From the NCBI GenBank assembly GCA_002377985.1, contig DFQW01000052.1, positions 1,331 to 10,795 of the forward strand: 9,465 bases of DNA. Direction: 5' to 3'. Positions 7,271 through 9,465 of this stretch are shown here, one piece after another; the first letter of the stretch is position 1, and every line of letters begins with the position of its first letter. A program made the position numbers and the translations under genes. The stretch comes from Halieaceae bacterium UBA3479. GTDB lineage: Bacteria; Pseudomonadota; Gammaproteobacteria; Pseudomonadales; Halieaceae. The notes under the pieces were generated by a model, which saw only the letters and a list, made by a program, of their open reading frames with translations, was not told where the DNA came from and made no database searches.

Positions 7271-8681
7271 GCGCCATCTCCGCTGCTAGCGCTAACCCGT
7301 GTTCCGCGGCATTGCGCAAATCCGACGCCCCGGTGCGCGCGGCAATTCCCACCAGAATCATTAACGGGCCATCAAACCGCTGCGCGTCCAAGTCGCGGGC
7401 AAAATGCAATAAATCACTGACGAATGCCCGTTGATCGCGACAAGATACGTTCTCAATACAGGTGACGGGCGTATCAGCCTGTGCGCCATGCATCAGCAGC
7501 CGCCCCTGTAAAAAGGCGGCAGTGCGTCGCCCCATATAAACGGCGACCGCCTGCCCTGGACGGGCCAGTTGCTGCCATTGATGCTCAGCAAAACCTTCGG
7601 CGTCGTGCGCGGTGAGGAACGTCACGCTCGAATTTCGGGCGCGCCGCGTTAAGGAAACTTGCAGCGTTGCCGCCGCTGCTGCTGCCGTGGTGATACCCGG
7701 CACCACGGAGGTCTGAATCCCGGCGTCATGAAGCACCGCCAGCTCTTCGTCGAGGCGACCGAAAACTCCCGGATCTCCTCCTTTTAGGCGCACCACCATC
7801 AGGCCGCGGGAGGCCTCAGCGACGAGGTGCGCATTGATGTCTGACTGACTGACCGCAGCGCCAAACCCTTTTTTGCCCACCGCAATGTATTTGGCTTCCT
7901 TGCGCGCCAAATCGAGTATCTCTGCTGAAACCAGTCGGTCATAAACAACCACATCGGCCTCGTGAATCACACGGCGCGCCTTGATTGTCAGTAGCTCAGG
8001 ATCACCGGGCCCCGCGCCAACAAACGCCACCTCTCCCTTGGGCGCTGCGCCGCGAATATGCTGATCCAGTAGTACGTCAAGTGAGACTTGCAGCGCCTCA
8101 TCACTGAGCGCTGAAGATGTCGACGCCGACGCAAAAAATGCGCCCCAAAACTTTCTGCGCGGCCATCCGGCGGCAAGGCTGTGTGCAACACGGTCTCGAA
8201 ATTGCCGCGCCGCCATGGCCAACCGACCCAGCTGAATTGGCAACATGGCTTCAACATCTGCCTTGATTTGACGCGCCAAAACCGGCGCGCTGCCCTCGGT
8301 GCCAATGGCGATCACAACAGGATCCCTGTCGACGATCGCAGGCGTAATAAAGTCGCAGTGCTCGGGTCGATCGAGTACGTTCACCCACGCACCGGCTTTC
8401 CTCGCCCATGCAGCAACCTGCTCATTGCAGTCATCATCGGGGCTCGCCGCATACACCAGGCGAACGCCAATAAAATCGGCTTCAGTTGCGGGCCGGTCGA
8501 ACAGCGCCAATTGACCCTGAAGATGCCATTCCCGCATGGCGGCCGTTGGATGCTCTGCGAACAGCGTCACCCGCGCCGAGCACTTCAGCGCGCCGCGACA
8601 CTTGGCTTCGGCCATCTGACCCTCTCCCACCACAACAATGTGCTGGTGAGAGGTGGACACAAATACGGGGAGATAATTCAT
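7257..8681 (-). CDS. cysG: Siroheme synthase (precorrin-2 dehydrogenase/ferrochelatase plus uroporphyrinogen-III C-methyltransferase)
   Basis: CysG converts uroporphyrinogen III to siroheme, the cofactor of CysI. From the ATG at 8681 it has 474 residues, beginning MNYLPVF like E. coli CysG (MDHLPIF). The N-terminal module (1 to about 210) holds the NAD-binding GEGQMA near 19-24, and D104 matches the catalytic Asp104 of CysG. The methyltransferase module starts at VGAGPGDPELLT (about 221). It keeps D248 in YDRL, K270 in VGKK and a Met in VYMG near 383, all at or next to the positions important in the characterised enzyme. Several motifs deviate: GRLDEE replaces GRGGEE, TAH replaces TGH, and six alanines follow PGITT. 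A GTG at 8693 is possible but extends beyond the family start. It is the first gene of the operon, facing an AT-rich control region. A full-length trifunctional enzyme is most likely. Confidence 0.92.
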   Translation of the reverse strand: MNYLPVFVSTSHQHIVVVGEGQMAEAKCRGALKCSARVTLFAEHPTAAMREWHLQGQLALFDRPATEADFIGVRLVYAASPDDDCNEQVAAWARKAGAWVNVLDRPEHCDFITPAIVDRDPVVIAIGTEGSAPVLARQIKADVEAMLPIQLGRLAMAARQFRDRVAHSLAAGWPRRKFWGAFFASASTSSALSDEALQVSLDVLLDQHIRGAAPKGEVAFVGAGPGDPELLTIKARRVIHEADVVVYDRLVSAEILDLARKEAKYIAVGKKGFGAAVSQSDINAHLVAEASRGLMVVRLKGGDPGVFGRLDEELAVLHDAGIQTSVVPGITTAAAAAATLQVSLTRRARNSSVTFLTAHDAEGFAEHQWQQLARPGQAVAVYMGRRTAAFLQGRLLMHGAQADTPVTCIENVSCRDQRAFVSDLLHFARDLDAQRFDGPLMILVGIAARTGASDLRNAAEHGLALAAEMAHVAG

Positions 8682-8821
8682 GGGTCGGCACACTATCTCG
8701 GCCGCCCCTAAAAAAAAAGAATTCTTATTTTATGTCTATATAACCAAAATATGAGAAATATTTTCTTTAAAAATGTTGTATATTAAAAAATATTTCTTTT
8801 TTTATCGGGAGTTTTACACCA
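8682..8821. promoter_or_regulatory. AT-rich divergent control region between cysG and the Lrp-family regulator
   Basis: About 140 bp separates the divergent cysG and regulator starts. From 8710 to about 8805 it is almost entirely A and T, in sharp contrast to the GC-rich genes on both sides. It must hold the promoters of both transcripts, but no confident -35/-10 pair stands out because TATA-like words are everywhere. It contains a run of nine A at 8710-8718, a 10-bp palindrome AAGAATTCTT at 8717-8726 and the paired palindromes described separately. GGGAG at 8807-8811 is the ribosome binding site of the regulator, 10 nt before its ATG. AT-rich, easily bent DNA is the usual target of Lrp-family proteins, so autoregulation together with control of cysG is the natural reading. 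Confidence 0.65.
8754..8797. promoter_or_regulatory. Candidate Lrp-family operator: paired palindromic sites
   Basis: AGAAATATTTT at 8754-8764 is repeated as its exact inverse AAAATATTTCT at 8787-8797, with a 22-bp gap. Each arm contains the perfect palindrome AAATATTT, and the centres are 32 bp apart, about three helical turns. The left site with its flanks (8753-8767) agrees with the E. coli Lrp consensus at 11 of 15 positions by my hand comparison. The motif and spacing are seen directly; regulator binding is inferred. In DNA this AT-rich, chance resemblance is a real possibility. Confidence 0.45.
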
Positions 8822-9325
8822 ATGTCTCTTGACTATACGGACCGGGCCCTCCTCAAACTTCTACAAACTGACAGCACGCTCTCCCTCGATGAACTGGCGC
8901 GCCGAGTCGGCTCCACAAAAACCCCGATCTGGAATCGCCTGAAAAAGCTCCGGCAACAAGGCGTGATTCGCCGCGAGGTGGCATTGTGTGATCCGGACGC
9001 CCTCGGGCTGACTGCTTGCTTTTTTGTATTGATCCAAACGAGCGAGCACGACGCCGATTGGCAGCAACGGTTTTTGGCGGCCGTCCGTTCGCGGCATGAA
9101 GTAATGGAAGCACATCGGCTGGCGGGTGAAGTCGACTACTTACTAAAGGTGCGTGTTGCTGACGCGAGGGCCTACGACGCGTTCTATCAACGCCTGATTG
9201 CCGACGTTAAAATCTTTAAAGTAACTGCCCTACTCTCGATGGAAGAACTGAAATATGCGACAGAGCTGGATGTCGGCCAATCAGCGCCGGACCAGAGGGG
9301 GCATGGCGCTCGAAACAGCCCGTAA
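8822..9325 (+). CDS. Lrp/AsnC family transcriptional regulator
   Basis: This 167-residue protein has the standard Lrp layout. An N-terminal winged helix-turn-helix spans about 4-52; LSLDELARRVGSTKTPIWNRL is its recognition region. A C-terminal ligand-sensing (RAM) domain runs from about 63 to 145, with the typical G-x2-DYLLKV at 102-110. About 20 polar residues trail after it. The family forms dimers and octamers and usually senses amino acids. The ATG at 8822 is preceded by GGGAG with a 10-nt spacer. It is divergent from cysG across the AT-rich region, so it probably regulates the cys operon and itself, perhaps in response to cysteine, methionine or a related metabolite. An Lrp-family cysteine-responsive regulator, DecR (YbaO), is known in E. 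coli. The ligand and the sign of regulation cannot be read from the sequence. Confidence 0.9.
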   Translation: MSLDYTDRALLKLLQTDSTLSLDELARRVGSTKTPIWNRLKKLRQQGVIRREVALCDPDALGLTACFFVLIQTSEHDADWQQRFLAAVRSRHEVMEAHRLAGEVDYLLKVRVADARAYDAFYQRLIADVKIFKVTALLSMEELKYATELDVGQSAPDQRGHGARNSP

Positions 9326-9336
9326 CGTCGCCGCAC

Positions 9337-9357
9337 AATAAAGGCGCAGGTTGCGCC
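9337..9357 (-). terminator. Probable intrinsic terminator of the tRNA-Gly transcript
   Basis: On the - strand GGCGCA, loop ACC and TGCGCC form a perfect 6-bp GC-rich stem (9343-9357) followed directly by TTTATT (9342-9337). It lies 27 nt past the tRNA 3' end, where a tRNA terminator is expected. Read on the + strand, after the regulator gene, the same hairpin has no T-tract, so it probably serves only the tRNA side. The stem and U-tract are short. Confidence 0.45.
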
Positions 9358-9384
9358 AATACGCAACGCTGAGGGTTTAGGGAA

Positions 9385-9460
9385 TGGAGCGGGAAACGAG
9401 GTTCGAACTCGCGACCTCAACCTTGGCAAGGTTGCGCTCTACCAACTGAGCTATTCCCGC
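9385..9460 (-). tRNA. tRNA-Gly (anticodon GCC)
   Basis: The - strand folds into a complete 76-nt cloverleaf. The acceptor stem GCGGGAA/TTCCCGC is perfect, and the D stem is GCTC/GAGC. The anticodon stem CAACC/GGTTG carries the loop TTGCCAA, so the anticodon is GCC. The T arm is GCGAG-TTCGAAC-CTCGT with one G-U pair, and the discriminator T and CCA end are encoded. It decodes GGC and GGU. The first 25 nt match my recollection of the E. coli tRNA-Gly(GCC), favouring a gamma/betaproteobacterial host. Its promoter lies beyond the window edge, only 5 nt upstream of the gene. Confidence 0.97.
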
Positions 9461-9465
9461 TTACC

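Noticed and set aside
8181..8711. 176-codon open frame on the + strand opposite cysG
   Set aside because: It is entirely antisense to a well-supported cysG and has no domain pattern or plausible ribosome binding site; a shadow of GC-rich coding.
8776..8804. Specific sigma-70 promoter for the Lrp-family gene (TTGTAT with an AT-rich -10)
   Set aside because: TATA-like words occur throughout this AT-rich stretch and no -35/-10 pair has a clearly better match or spacing than the others.
9385..9460. tRNA-Gly 3' end as an integration (att) site of a mobile element
   Set aside because: No integrase gene and no repeated copy of the tRNA 3' end are visible in the window.

Overview
The window comes from a moderately GC-rich proteobacterium. 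The tRNA-Gly(GCC) at the right edge resembles the gamma/betaproteobacterial form and has an encoded CCA. A gammaproteobacterium is therefore my best guess, but the sulfur operon has the gene order and several motif variants I associate with alphaproteobacteria. The taxon stays uncertain. No insertion sequence, CRISPR array, prophage gene or replication origin is visible. Coding density is very high.

Left part (1-4168, + strand): a tight three-gene operon for a 2-oxoacid:ferredoxin oxidoreductase. It holds the C-terminal 414 residues of an FAD/NAD(P) oxidoreductase with a C-terminal 2x[4Fe-4S] ferredoxin module, then a fused gamma-alpha subunit (korA-like), then a TPP-binding beta subunit (korB-like). 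The layout resembles the KorABC enzyme of Thauera-type bacteria. It would oxidise a 2-oxoacid (2-oxoglutarate is the best guess) to the acyl-CoA and move the electrons between ferredoxin and NAD(P)H.

Middle (4189-8681, - strand, read right to left): an assimilatory sulfate-reduction operon of five overlapping genes. They are cysG (siroheme synthesis), a DUF2849 protein, cysI (siroheme/[4Fe-4S] sulfite reductase), cysH (iron-sulfur type APS/PAPS reductase) and a DUF934 protein. CysG makes the cofactor of CysI. CysH makes sulfite, and CysI reduces it to sulfide. No CysJ flavoprotein is present in the window, so CysI probably takes electrons from ferredoxin or another carrier.

Right part (8682-9465): a strikingly AT-rich divergent control region of about 130 bp carries two AAATATTT palindromes whose centres are 32 bp apart. 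It separates cysG from an Lrp/AsnC-family regulator on the + strand, which is the obvious candidate regulator of the cys operon. A probable terminator and the tRNA-Gly gene, both on the - strand, close the window.

No clearly new system is evident. The most interesting points are the possible ferredoxin link between the Kor enzyme and a CysJ-less sulfite reductase, the two uncharacterised proteins embedded in the cys operon, and the phased operator-like palindromes.
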